From contig NC_092577.1 in assembly GCF_037975245.1 (NCBI RefSeq), positions 10,205,013 through 10,258,512 on the forward strand: a stretch of DNA of 53,500 bases. Direction: 5' to 3'. This DNA comes from Apostichopus japonicus (Eukaryota; Echinodermata; Holothuroidea; Aspidochirotida; Stichopodidae). Each line of letters starts with the position of its first letter. The stretch's first letter is position 1. Made by a program: the position numbers and the translations under genes. Below are positions 34,686 through 45,352 of this stretch, one piece after another. Below the pieces are notes generated by a model, which had not been told where the DNA came from, searched no databases, and worked only from the letters and a program-made list of their open reading frames with translations.

Positions 34686-37600
34686 GTGAGTATAATTAAC
34701 CAAGCTCATTAACAGGCCTCCTCCTCCCACCCACATAGAAATGTCAATATGGGCAGATCATCTGTTAAATCAATTTTTTCTCTGGGAGAGTCAACTTTTG
34801 AACTTCCCATTTTGCATCAATTTTGCATATCATATAGTCAGGGCTAGTAGCTCGGCCACGTTTGAGTTTAGGGTGAATTTTACATAGACAGATTGTAGGT
34901 GTGCAAATCGATAATCGATATTTTCCAAAGCACCAAATATACCCCATGAAGATACTGCAACAATTTCCTCGCCGCTAGCTGCCAACGCTGAGCGAAGAGA
35001 AGATCGGAACATTATCGGCCTTTTGTAATCTTTTTTCTTTTGGGCAAACCCTGTACTTTTATCGTTATTCCCGGAACGAAATGCGGAAAAGTACAAACTA
35101 GTTGGCAGTACTGTGTGTCCCATATGAAGGTTGCTGCTCATGTGTTTTTCGGGAATTTTTCACCCACTTCCGTGCCCATCCGGCAAATTGGAAATTCGTA
35201 CCGGTCAGGCAATGGGGGTCCAAGTTGTTCCTGACCGCCGCTGACCGGCGTAGCTAGGCTGCCGCTTATAGTGCTCTCACTGTAAGCCAAAGTCAGCTAT
35301 CGTATCAGTGGCACATGATGAGAGAACATGGAAAAGAACGCAGATTGTTGACGTTTTCAGTCCAGTTTTAGTAAAGTAAAAGTAAAGTAAAATTTATTGA
35401 TATCAATCATAAAATGAAGATATAATAAAATGGATTCCGCAGCTTAAAAATATGCAAAATATATATACAAAAATATGATAAAAATATCATCTAGTTATAT
35501 GACAGTTCAAAAGCTGTTTTTGTACGTTTTCGTGCAAAGATCAGCTCTTGTACTTTTTAGATGTATACCTAACACATGTTCGTAGAGCATCAAATTTGCC
35601 TGCTTTATAGGATTTCACAACTTTAGCCAAGTTTGCTCAAATAAATTGCAATTTTAAGTGCTTAAAAGAAAAAAAAAAAGAAACTAAAATAAAAAATAAA
35701 AGACAAAATAAAAATAAAAGAAAAGAAAAAAAGAAAAGAAAAGAAAAGAAAAAAAAATTGCTATTTTAAGTGCAAATGAATTGCAAATAAATTGCAAAAT
35801 AAATTGCAAATTTTGCAAATATTGCAAAAATTGCAAAAGTTGCAAAAATTGCAAAAATTGCAAATAAATTGCAAATAAATTGCAAATAAATTGCAATTTT
35901 AAGTGCCTAAAAAAAAATAAATAAATAAAAGAAAAAAATAAAAGAAAAAAGAAAAAGAAAAGAAAAGAAAAAAAAGAAAAAAGAAAAAAAAAACAGTACC
36001 CATTTCTCTGCATTGTTTGCTCTATTTCATCTGATGTTTGTGTTATATACATAACTACTTACAGGAAAAAAAAATGGGTTCTGCTTTCTACTGTTAATCA
36101 GTGAAATCCATCTGCATTTTACCACTGAATATGTAGCCCTGAAATAGCCACTAAATAGCCTGAATAGCCATGAAATAGCCACTAAATAGCCTGATGATTG
36201 AAAAGGTTCGAGTGGTCTAGAATTCAGCAGGCCTGGTGTCTGGTTCAATCCCAAACAGTGAATTATAACCAAAATTTCTGTGATCACAGCCCTCCCCAAT
36301 GGTTGCTCTAAGGTCAATGGTGATATTCCCTGTGAGAAGTGGCATGTGGGGGGGGGGGGGGTGAGAGGGGGTTGGATTGCTTGACATTTTCCTCATCATT
36401 TCCTGGGGGTGTCCTGGGATGGAGGAACAGTGACGGTACCAAATGATGTAGAGTTATGTCTGTAGATCTGGTGCCCGATGTACTAAAGTGCATTTAACAT
36501 GCAGTTGTTTCAAGTTTGTGATGGATTTTGTTGTATTGGTCCTAGGAAGGTCCAATTTCGGTTTCGACAGTTCTTTTGTGTTTGCCTCGCAGAGTTAATC
36601 TACAAATTAATGAATGCAGTTGGCCTCTGGCACCCTACCAGCAGGTTCAGTCTGTGTTGACTTAACATTTTGATGGGGTAGTCTGTTTCCTGGTAGGTTA
36701 CGCCGAGGTCATGTTTTGTTGACCTGCTTTGTGGTACTTGTCACTTCCGATCAAAAATTGCTTCCAATCGGATGACGGGTCTTGGTTACACTTTTTGAAA
36801 CTATCTTGACGGTTTCGTTTAAAATTGAGCCAGTCAAGCAAATAGAAGACCAAATGATGTAACGATAGATATTTTGACCTGTATTTGGAAGAAAGTTCTT
36901 TCTCTTTTGTGTCACAGAGTTATAATGCAATCGTGTTGGTTGTCGAGGCATTTCTGAATTATCCATATTGATATTTTTTTGATATTTAACAGGTCTCTTG
37001 CCAATGAGACACAGTGGATAGAGCAGCAAGTAATTCCCCCCCCCCCCCCAAAAAAAAATATTTGGTTGCATTTAAAGCAACTGGTTGTGCTTTGATTCGA
37101 ATTCTTCTTTTAACCAAACCTGGTCACCTTCATCAAATGATAAAAGAGGATTTTCATCAAAGTAAGACTAATGTCCTACAGATTGTTGTTATTGAATAAC
37201 TTACCGAATGGATCATTTGATTGTCAACCTTTTTTTCCTGCCCGCATGACTTTCCATGCATATTAATTTTAATGGGAAAAGGAGCACGGAATGCACGAAT
37301 GTCCCATTTTTGGGATGACTCACGCACATGTCATCTACACAAATGTTCACACGAGACACGTAACTTAGATCTATCTTAAACCAACATCTTCATCAACGTC
37401 AACGTCCCACTCTCTCCGCAAAAAACCTCTCAAATGTTTGATTGTTATTCACTGAGCTCTTACGCTTCACTTCGGAAGATATTAAAACATTTTTTTGTCT
37501 ACGTTGATGTGCAAGTCTGTGTTTGGAAATCCCAGCGGCCTCTTTAGCAATCTTCTGAAGTAAAATTGGTATTTTCTGTTGATTTCACAACATGTGCTAT

Positions 37601-37932
37601 ACGTGTACAGTATATGTGTGTCAGTGTTTGCGTGTCCTCTGTCATATACATGTGCAGTTGCTTCAGTGTGTTGCATTGAAGGAATAATTAGGTCTTACTG
37701 ATCGTACAGTATAGGTGACGATACATTATAATGTAAACTTTGCCTGAGTAAAGACTATCATGTGTGTAACTTGATTATTTTACATCTATATGGTAGAATT
37801 GCTTCGTTTAGTGCTTACGTACCTCAGATCTATTCTATATAGGTTATTGACAGGAAACGTCCCTGGGTATAGCCAGTCCTTGTCTTGAATACATGGATTT
37901 GTTATTTTTTTTTTTTACTTCTCTGCCTACAG
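34686..37932 (+). other. Syndecan intron between exons B and C
   Basis: This intron holds low-complexity DNA at 35660-35995: (A)nG tracts around a TTGCAAATAAATTGCAAAT tandem repeat at 35756-35900. It also holds small duplications of AATAGCCACTAAATAGCCTG at 36146-36195 and C- and G-runs. A GC-richer segment at 34840-35260 is unlike its surroundings and may be an old insertion. No further exon is supported. Confidence 0.45.
36185..36300 (+). mobile_element. Possible decayed tRNA-type SINE
   Basis: GGTTCGAGTGGTCTAGAATTC resembles a mutated A box, and CTGGTTCAATCCC 42 bases later resembles a B box. Borders and family are unclear. Confidence 0.3.
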
Positions 37933-38000
37933 TTGATGGATACATTTGAATCCAGTCCACTTCGTGACAGCTATCGGTCAGCCAGTGTTATGAATTTCAG
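37933..38000 (+). CDS. Syndecan exon C: middle of SEA module
   Basis: This is a short 68-bp exon encoding residues 90-111 and two bases of codon 112. The acceptor CTCTGCCTACAG ends at 37932; the donor GTAAAA starts at 38001. The peptide continues the SEA helix (LMDTFESSPL), followed by RDSYRSASVMNF. SSPL followed by an aromatic residue and a V.NF strand is a very typical SEA pattern immediately before the cleavage loop. The intron that follows (phase 2) falls directly before the PGSV cleavage motif, so the motif is placed at the very start of the next exon. Confidence 0.85.
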
Positions 38001-38189
38001 GTAAAAACAAAAAAATTCCCTTTTTTCCCCTTTCATTTTGAAATTTGTTTGTCTGGGTTTCTGTTGCTAGGACACACATTATCAAATTTTGATGGGGAAT
38101 AACTTTTTGACACCTCATTCAACGTACGGAGACTGCAGTAGGTTTACAGAAGTAGGAAGGGCATAGACCGGGGTGGGGGGGGGCGGGGG

Positions 38190-38285
38190 TGGTCCGGTCC
38201 TTTGGGCGCACAGTGTTAAAAGGTTACCAGTTCATTCTAGGCACGGTAGAAGGAGGTGCTGAGGTTGTGGGGAGACAGGTAATCT
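38190..38285 (-). repeat. Dispersed repeat, TTACCTGTCTCC family, inverted copy
   Basis: On the minus strand: CCAGATTACCTGTCTCCCCA, then ACCTCAGCACCTCCTTCTACCGTGCC, GAACTGGTAACC and TTTTAACACTGTGCGCCC. This is the best-preserved copy of the family in the window. Confidence 0.65.
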
Positions 38286-38877
38286 GGTCACTTGTAAATA
38301 TCCAAACCAGTAAGTTTTGGAATTTCCAGGTCATTGATGGGTTCCTTTTCCTTTCAAAGTACAATAGATGGGATGTTACAGGTGTAGGGTTGATAAGGCA
38401 ATAGTCAACGTCGGTTCTCCTGTCGAACAGATGCATGGAGAGCCGAAATATGTGAAGACTATACAGCAGACAGTGTTAATGTTACTGGGAAGAGTTGAAA
38501 TCTATAAGCTACTGGTAGCTTGCCTTGATCGTTCAGTAATTTAGCGATCTTATATCAGGCTCCGGTCATGGAGCGAGGTAACCATGCATAATTACGTAAC
38601 AAACCTGCGCCCACATATCGACCCTCACAACGTCAGAAGGGGAAATCGGACCAAGAACGGGCGGATAGTTTATCCGGTGTCAGAACCCAAAATGCTTAGA
38701 TGCAAAATGCTATATATGGGAACTGGGCAAAATTTACTATGCGGGTGCAAACGTGTATGTAGCAGGCGTTTGTACACAGAAACCAATTTAGTATAAATTT
38801 AATATATGAGACATACTTGAGAGCCTTGAAAATTGCTACACAAAACCTTGGAACATGAAACTGATGCCAGAAGGACA

Positions 38878-38985
38878 AACCTACTGCAGTCTCCGTAAAC
38901 AGGGTTCACCTACTGCAGTCTCCGTAAACAGGGTCAACCTACTGCAGTCTCCGTAAACAGGGTCAACCTATTGCAGTCTCTGTAA
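38878..38985 (+). repeat. 29-bp tandem repeat, four copies
   Basis: CCTACTGCAGTCTCCGTAAA followed by CAGGGTCAA repeats four times. A single inverted copy lies 750 bases upstream at about 38127-38150. Confidence 0.9.
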
Positions 38986-39866
38986 AATACCAGCTTATTC
39001 ATATAGAAGTCTCTTCAACTCCAACGTCTTCTTGCTTTTACCCCTTCTCAAGAAAAGCGTTCCTTCTGTAGAGCTGTACAAGGCATTTTCAATGCAATTC
39101 AATTTCTTTATTCCAATTTAAATTATAAATAAATAGGACACATAATAATGATACACAAAAGACGTAAAATGTACAATCATGAAAGCATGAACAAATAAGA
39201 AATAAGATGGAGGATAAGAAGGTTGAAAGATTAAAAGGATTATTACAGAGATTCTAAGAACCCATTTTGAATATAAATGGCTGCTCTGTAGAAGAATAAG
39301 TTGGCAAGATAGTAGGATTTCGTAGATTGTACTTGTTGGTTCTTTTGCACAGAGAGATCAACTCGGAGTGAAGTGGGTGATCTTTAGAACTGTGTATATT
39401 CTTAGCTAGTCTCATGAAGTCATTTCTAGCAGCAGTGTTTACTTAACCAACCAGGCTTTCATAGTCGAGATAAAAATATATTTTACATTCTAAGGCTCCA
39501 TGTCATAGAGAATAGCTGCAACAGCTGCTGAAAAATCCCACAAACAGCTAAAGTTATGTGGGTCTCTCACTTTGGAGATATCAGTCAAATCTCCTAGCCC
39601 CCATTTTGGTGTGCCGAGCCTAACTCATAGCCTAATACAATGGAAGGCTGTTGAGAATTGGTGGTGCCTGGCACACTATATACCACAACCCTGTGAAAAA
39701 CCTAATTGCATATAAAGCTATATTGAAACTGTATCAGCTTATAAACATTACAAAAGGAAAGTGGGTTTACATTTTGGTTGTGCTTAGTGCCTGCAATGGT
39801 GGCTTTCATACTCAGAAATTTCAATTAACAGCATTTCTTTTTTTTCCCTTCCGTTTCTCTCCACAG

Positions 39867-40047
39867 TCCTGGCAGTGTTAAGGTAGATTTTGAAGTGACC
39901 ATGATTGTCACCTCGACATTCGATGGCAACAAAGATCTCCTGGAAGAATCTGTTAAAACAGTCCTTCAAGGAGGGATGACCGCAGGAAAATTTGACGACC
40001 TAAGTGCCAACGCCTCTTCCTTGGTCGTCAAAGCTAGAGATCTAGAA
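39867..40047 (+). CDS. Syndecan exon D: SEA module C-terminal half with GSVKV self-cleavage-type site
   Basis: This exon encodes residues 112-172. The acceptor is TTCTCTCCACAG ending at 39866; the donor GTAAGC starts at 40048. The first residues are SPGSVKVDFEV. In MUC1 and related SEA modules, autoproteolysis occurs between Gly and Ser in G-S-(V/I)-V-V. Here the Gly114-Ser115-Val116-Lys117-Val118 motif keeps the Gly, Ser and flanking Val residues. The rest shows strand 3 (VDFEVTMIV), helix 2 (DLLEESVKTVLQ), an N-A-S glycosylation sequon at Asn160, and the final strand LVVKARDLE. The module is of complete length (about 115 residues). The fold is well supported by pattern; whether it cleaves is inference. 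Confidence 0.88.
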
Positions 40048-43000
40048 GTAAGCAAAATTAGTGTCAAGTTAAGCTGTATTCTATTACCAACCCCACCGTG
40101 TCACTTCTATCAAACCCCCCCAATGCCCCATCCCCCATCAACTATGCCCCTCCCATGCCCCCCTTCACATTGCATGACTCGTCAAAGCTCACAAAAGAGT
40201 CTTCAATGAACATCATCAAAAATTTGCTTATTATCAGATTTATCAGTTTGGAGACTTGTTTGAGATGGACTGAGAAAAAAAGCACTACGTACTCCTCTTC
40301 TCCCTCACCTGTCCCCTCATACTGAAAGTACCTCTCTGGCATTTCTTTGACTCCACTGTTATCATCGTAGAGTGGTATTGTAGGGTATTGCGCCCTATGG
40401 TAGGGTACCCTTCATCGTCCCTGGCATTGTACCCTGTCAATGGTATTTTACCCAATACCAGTTTTGTCACTGGCAGTGTTTACTCATCATTTCTTACCTG
40501 TCACTGATAATTTGAATTTGTGTATTAATTAATTAATTATTGTGTACTAATTAATAATTAACGTGTGTATTAATTTGTGTATTAATCATTACTATCTACC
40601 AAATTTCCAATCATCAATCTGACAAGAATTTTAGAGTGTGGTTGTAAGTTTGTCAAGTTCAATAGAGAGGAAGTTATGCATAATTGCACAAATATTGTGT
40701 ATTAGCAGTCAAAGACTTCTCGTGTTTTTAGACAAATTTAACGAGTGATGCGGACAATTTCCGTGATCGATTTGGTGTAGTAAAATAACAGGGTATTCAG
40801 TGTATAAATTTAAGAAATTTGAAGTGGTTGTCCCCAGGACAACCAGCTCACCAATTTTTGGTTGTCCTGCTGAAATTTTGGTCGTCCTGTAAAGCTATAG
40901 TAATTTATCTTCAGAAAAAAATACTTGTTTGGGACTCCTAAGAAACCGTGAATGTTGAGCGATTTCATGGATTCTAGATCAAATTCTGTGTTTCTTTCCG
41001 CGGCCTTGCTGGATTTTATTTCTAATAATGCTGACTGTAGCAAAGATTGTGTACATTAGTTAGGTACATGATGTTTTGCTGCAGGGCGTAACGATACAAT
41101 AACCACGTGGTAAGCTGTAGGTGCGTCATAGTACTGGTCTAGTGTTTCAGTTTCAGTAATGTTATTAGCGAAAAAAAGTTTGCATCCCAGGGACGCAAGC
41201 CCCCGAAAAAGTTTGCGTCCTGTAAAAAAAAGCTTGAGTCCCGATCGAACACCAATTGCGTTTATTGTGTGACCTACTGTACTAATACTAGTGCAGTATC
41301 ACTGCCTATACGTTGTGAATGTTATACACAATATTATAGGGCAGATGGCTCAGTGTCTTTACTTCGGTGTTTGACAGGGGCGGCCCGGCCGACTCCTCCT
41401 TTCGCCCACCCTGCTGTTTAAAAAAAAATACCCCCAGCCCCCTCCTTCATCCGCCCTTGTACTTCCCTACTCGCCATCTCTGTAGTAGCTCCATGCTTTG
41501 ACCTTGCAGCGCATCCAACAGCCAAACTCTTCAAAATCACTGTACCTACAGTGTGCATATCTCTCGCTAAATTCCACACTATACTACTGCATTTACATAG
41601 GCCTGTTCGAACTTCATTTTCAACTAAACTTGAGCAAATCTTTAAAATCTGATCCAACATTTATCCTGGGTTCTTTGCAAACAATCATCTGTGCGAAAAT
41701 TACAGTAGGCCTATGTGAATAGATTTTTACGCAATGTCGATAAAAAAATCAAACTTCAGTGTTCTAAAATACGGAAGTAAGTTTACACACGAATGTTGCT
41801 CCAAAATAAACTTTTCTGAAGCACGTGGTCAATTGAGCCGCGAAAAAGTTTGCAACTGAAACTACTGTGGTATGAATGCACATTTCACATTAGCAACTCT
41901 TATTGCAGAGAAAAGAAACATACTGTGAGATAAAAAATCCTTTCCGGATCAGATATGTAAGCTTGCCACAAAACTCGTAACATTTTCTGATCAAAACAAT
42001 GATTAAAATATTACGTGATAGTCTCAGAAACAATTCAAGTGTATCTTCGTACCAGCAGTGATTGTTGTCAAAATGTACGTTACAAATATGAGGCAAGGCC
42101 TAACGTTATGATATTTAAGTGCACACATATGATAGTCTTTACCACAAACTTTGTTATCTCTACACAAGGGAAAGTAAACGTTGCAAGTAATTGTTGTTAA
42201 ACATCTTACTTCTTGTTCATTGAGCACTGAAAATGCAAGAATGTTTGCAAACAATCGGTAGGGACTATTAGCCAATCAATCACGGGAATCTTGGTAAAGC
42301 ATCATTGTTTATTTTTAGCATGAAAATATCTGTAATGAAGTTTTGGTAACCCTGTACCTTGCAGTTGATTGTTATGATATATTTATTTTCAAACAAATTT
42401 AATGATCTGTAGGAGTAGGAGAACTTTTGGTTCTTGTCAGAAGGAGTTGTGGTTTTTTGAAAAGAAATAATGAAAGAAGTTCGTTCAAAAATGTGTTTTG
42501 TTGTTTTCCGTTGACCTATAGTTGTGAGTGTGTACTTGGTGTTTGTTTCTCAAAACAAATGTGGTGGATGGGCGGGGTCTTTGCCCGTGGGGGTAAACCT
42601 GAACTCTGATTGGCCTTTGCTGACAAACGGACGGAACAGAAAATACCATGAAGCTTGGTTTGAGTCGTCCATGTCAATGTGAGGGCTTGGCCTTCCTACG
42701 TATATTATTTATTAGATGAAGGCAGAGTTTGGAATGAGTTTCTTCTTATTTGAAATTTCATTTTAAGTTTTTGGTTTCACACTTGTTTCGTATCTTTTTC
42801 TGTTTGTTTGACGGAACATTAACCAGCCTTTTTGAAAGTTTTTGGTTGTCTGCCGGGCAACCAGTACTTCACGATTTGACAAGTTTTGGTTGTCCGGCAG
42901 GTAATTTGGTCGTCTCGGACGACCGGACGACCGCTAAATTTACACACTGGTATTGTTTGCAGATATTTCAAATCTTTCTTTTACTCTCATTTTATGTTGA

Positions 43001-43055
43001 AAGCAAATTCAATGCAAGGTTTAAATAACGGTGTTTAATTTGATCGATCTCACAG
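40048..43055 (+). other. Syndecan intron between exons D and E
   Basis: Contains a dispersed-family copy (40300-40450), TTAATTAATTAATTA repeats at 40521-40580, and the CAGTG-ended element 40798-42949. Confidence 0.5.
40798..42949. mobile_element. Non-autonomous CAGTG-ended DNA element inside a syndecan intron
   Basis: The ends are CAGTGTATAAATTTA (40798-40812) and the complement of CAGTGTGTAAATTTA (42935-42949), 14 of 15 matching. GTATT lies on both sides (40793-40797 and 42950-42954). Inside each tip are GGTTGTCC / GGACAACC and TGGTCGTC words, forming extended inverted similarity. The 2.15-kb interior has no transposase frame. CAGTG tips are hAT-like, but the 5-bp flank repeat is shorter than the usual 8 bp, so the superfamily is undecided. 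Confidence 0.65.
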
Positions 43056-43117
43056 CCAACCATGACCACCACCACAGAGAATAACAACATACCAGATGCG
43101 ATGGAAGAAACAACAGA
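43056..43117 (+). CDS. Syndecan exon E: Thr-rich stalk
   Basis: This exon encodes residues 173-192 plus two bases of codon 193. It begins PTMTTTTENNN, a mucin-like stretch that could be O-glycosylated, and ends in acidic residues (DAMEETTE). The acceptor ends CTCACAG at 43055; the donor GTAAGT starts at 43118. The exon is short and has weak sequence character. The call depends on the splice sites and on the phases (0 in, 2 out), which fit the neighbours on both sides exactly. It lies just downstream of a 2.15-kb transposon-like element in the same intron. Confidence 0.75.
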
Positions 43118-44448
43118 GTAAGTACCAATCCTGTAAACATAAGTAACAAACAAAAGGGAAGGGAAAGCGGGGGGCCAGGGGAGGGGGGAGGATGGATGGA
43201 GGATGGGTGTTGGAGAAGATAACTCCACTTTCTCTTTTTTTGAATTAATCCTTTTTCATTTTGAAAGGATATTCATGCAACTAGTGAGTTAGATAATCAC
43301 TTTAATGACTAACGTCTGGTTATCACTTCCTTGTTCTGAATCTGCAAAAACGATCATCATCAAATGCAATGCAGCTACGTTACAGAGAATATTTGTATTA
43401 ATGTTTTTAACTCAATTTGTTGGCATGTTTGTATGCATATTAACTTAGCATCAATTAGATGATACACTCTACACCCCTGCAGTACCCAAACTAAAGTGCA
43501 AAATGCACTATCCCATCTTTCAAGCTCATCTCCCCCCCCTCTGCCATACCACCATCTCCCCCGCCATGACAGCAGCAAATTTGACCAGCCTCCATCTTTC
43601 TTTGCCCAGTGTTGTTCAGATACACTATTGGTCAACCTGCCAAGATTAAAGTACCCAACCTTCCACACTCCCTATATGTCATTCACATGTCTAAGTGATT
43701 CTGCGTCCTATTGTTATTGAAATGTCACCTCACCCCATCTAGCTAGATCTTACACGTCTAGGGCTGGGCAGCGTTGCTTGGATAAACCGGATATAACTCG
43801 CTTGGATTGAAATCTCCCCTCTCCTCCGTCAGTCAATCAGGTGTCAAAGGACTCACTATCCTTTTACCCTTTTGTTTCTAGCAATTCCCAATGACTTGAG
43901 GCCCAGCGTTGCCCCCCCCCTCCTCCACCTACCAGTGACGATTCTAGCGGCTCACCTCTCCACTACCTTTGAAAATATCTCCCCCCCCCCCCTCAACCCC
44001 TCAGTCAAGACATCTCAAAAGACGTGAGACCCAGTGTAGTCTTGAATTCTAGTCTCTGAGTATCAGTTCCCTCTGCCTTCCACCTACCTACCTACATAGG
44101 CCTTACCCTTACAAGAGATTAAGTAAAAACACAGACTTATGGCTTGAGAACGATCGCATCCGGTGCACCGTGCCTGTGGAACTCACTTCCAGAACATGTA
44201 AAAATGTGCAATACTGTGAATGGTTTCAAATCAGCACTCAAAATGTATCTTTTCACCAAAGCATATATGTTTTAACTGTTACTATTATGTTAAGCGCTAC
44301 AAGAATGATTTCATATTTTGTTTGCCACTAGATAACAATGATGTATTATTATTGTTATTAAGTAATGCTCATTACAACATGAATTTGGTGTCAATCTGTG
44401 CCATCTTCTTACTTACTCTGTGCCCACGAATCATTTGTCTCAATACAG
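43118..44448 (+). other. Syndecan intron between exons E and F
   Basis: G-rich patch 43167-43200, C-runs at 43911-43921 and 43981-43992, and a LINE tail at 44138-44275. No other exon. Confidence 0.45.
44138..44275 (+). pseudogene. C-terminal end of a CR1-type LINE ORF
   Basis: The frame reads YGLRTIASGAPCLWNSLPEH, then GFKSALKMYLFTKAYMF and a stop at 44273-44275. The LWNSLP and FKSALKMYLF signatures are typical LINE C-termini. It is a different copy from the one at 3229, with only moderate similarity. Confidence 0.82.
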
Positions 44449-44570
44449 GAAGAATAACAACAATATCAACCCATACAACCCGTACAACCCGTACAGGCCG
44501 GACGGAGAGGTGGACAAAGAAGAGAAAAACATCGTGGATTTGATCTTGGGAGATCCCATTATCATTGCAG
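44449..44570 (+). CDS. Syndecan exon F: Asn/NPY-repeat stalk and juxtamembrane segment
   Basis: This exon encodes the end of codon 193 through residue 233 and one base of codon 234. It contains KNNNNI, then three tandem NPY triplets (residues 200-208, a 9-bp DNA repeat). It then has an acidic/basic stretch (DGEVDKEEKN) and the juxtamembrane IVDLILGDPIIIA leading into the membrane span. The acceptor CTCAATACAG ends at 44448; the donor GTAAAA starts at 44571. The exon enters in phase 2 and leaves in phase 1. The basic/acidic juxtamembrane region is where other syndecans are shed by proteases. The NPY repeats are not a feature I know from other syndecans. Confidence 0.85.
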
Positions 44571-45311
44571 GTAAAAACAGGATCCCTTCACACTTCACTA
44601 AAAGCATTCACCCACCCCCCCCCCCCCCCAAGGAAAATGGCAGTTACTTCAAAGTCTGCTTCATCAATGAAAAGTATCGCAATTTGTAATTTTAGGGATC
44701 TGAGGTAAAAGATCATCTTAGTGAGGACATTCACTGAGCGAATCACTCCCATGGATCCTCCCACTCCTCGATCCTGTTACGAAACAAATTTCCATATTCA
44801 CTATAAATGTCAGTTTCCACCGACACACATCACTAAAAGCATTAACCCATTCCCCCCCCCCCCCCCTCTAGATGGATATTTATATTTTAAGGTTATTTTT
44901 CTTAAAGGTGAAAAATTATTTTCCAAGCAAAAAATGGCAGTTAATGTAAATGTAATGTTAATGTAAATGTCAGTTTCCACCGATCCAAGTAACATCGCAC
45001 GGTACGATTGTCTCAGGAATGTTGTCGTCACAGAGGGTATTTAATTTTTTTTTTCTTTTTTTTTTCAAAAATTGATTTTTCTTGTGTGTTTGGTCTTTTT
45101 CAGTTTGGTTAAGGTAAAGCTCAAAATTAGATTGCATCATATGATATCAAACATCCCTTCTTGGGTTTCTTTTTGCATTCAAATGAAAAGTTAAAAGAGC
45201 AAGTAATTGATGATGCAATTCTTGTTGATCAACGTGTGAGAGAAGTAAAACTGTTGGCTAACCGCTAACCTATTGCAACATAAATATGTAAATATGTAAC
45301 AGTCAGAGGGC

Positions 45312-45352
45312 GCGATGTGTCGATCCTAGCAGGATGTTCTTCAGAGGCTTAA
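45312..45352 (-). mobile_element. Retroelement fragment with hammerhead-like hairpin
   Basis: On the minus strand: CTCTGAAGAACATCCTGCTA then GGATCGACACATC and GCGCCCTCTGAC. The hairpin ATCC-TGCTA-GGAT and flanks match 16703-16737, here with an intact CTGAAGA but GACAC in place of GAAAC. Confidence 0.5.

Larger units (their letters stand above)
38001..39866 (+). other. Syndecan intron between exons C and D
   Basis: It contains the inverted dispersed-family copy (38190-38285), a 29-bp tandem repeat (38878-38985), and AT-rich sequence at 39080-39440 that may be an old LINE 3' region. No further exon is seen. Confidence 0.45.

Noticed and set aside
39080-39440. Possible minus-strand LINE fragment (YNLRNPT-like residues)
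   Set aside because: Too short and too weak; no LWN.LP or other reverse transcriptase signature, so it is mentioned only as a possible old LINE 3' region.
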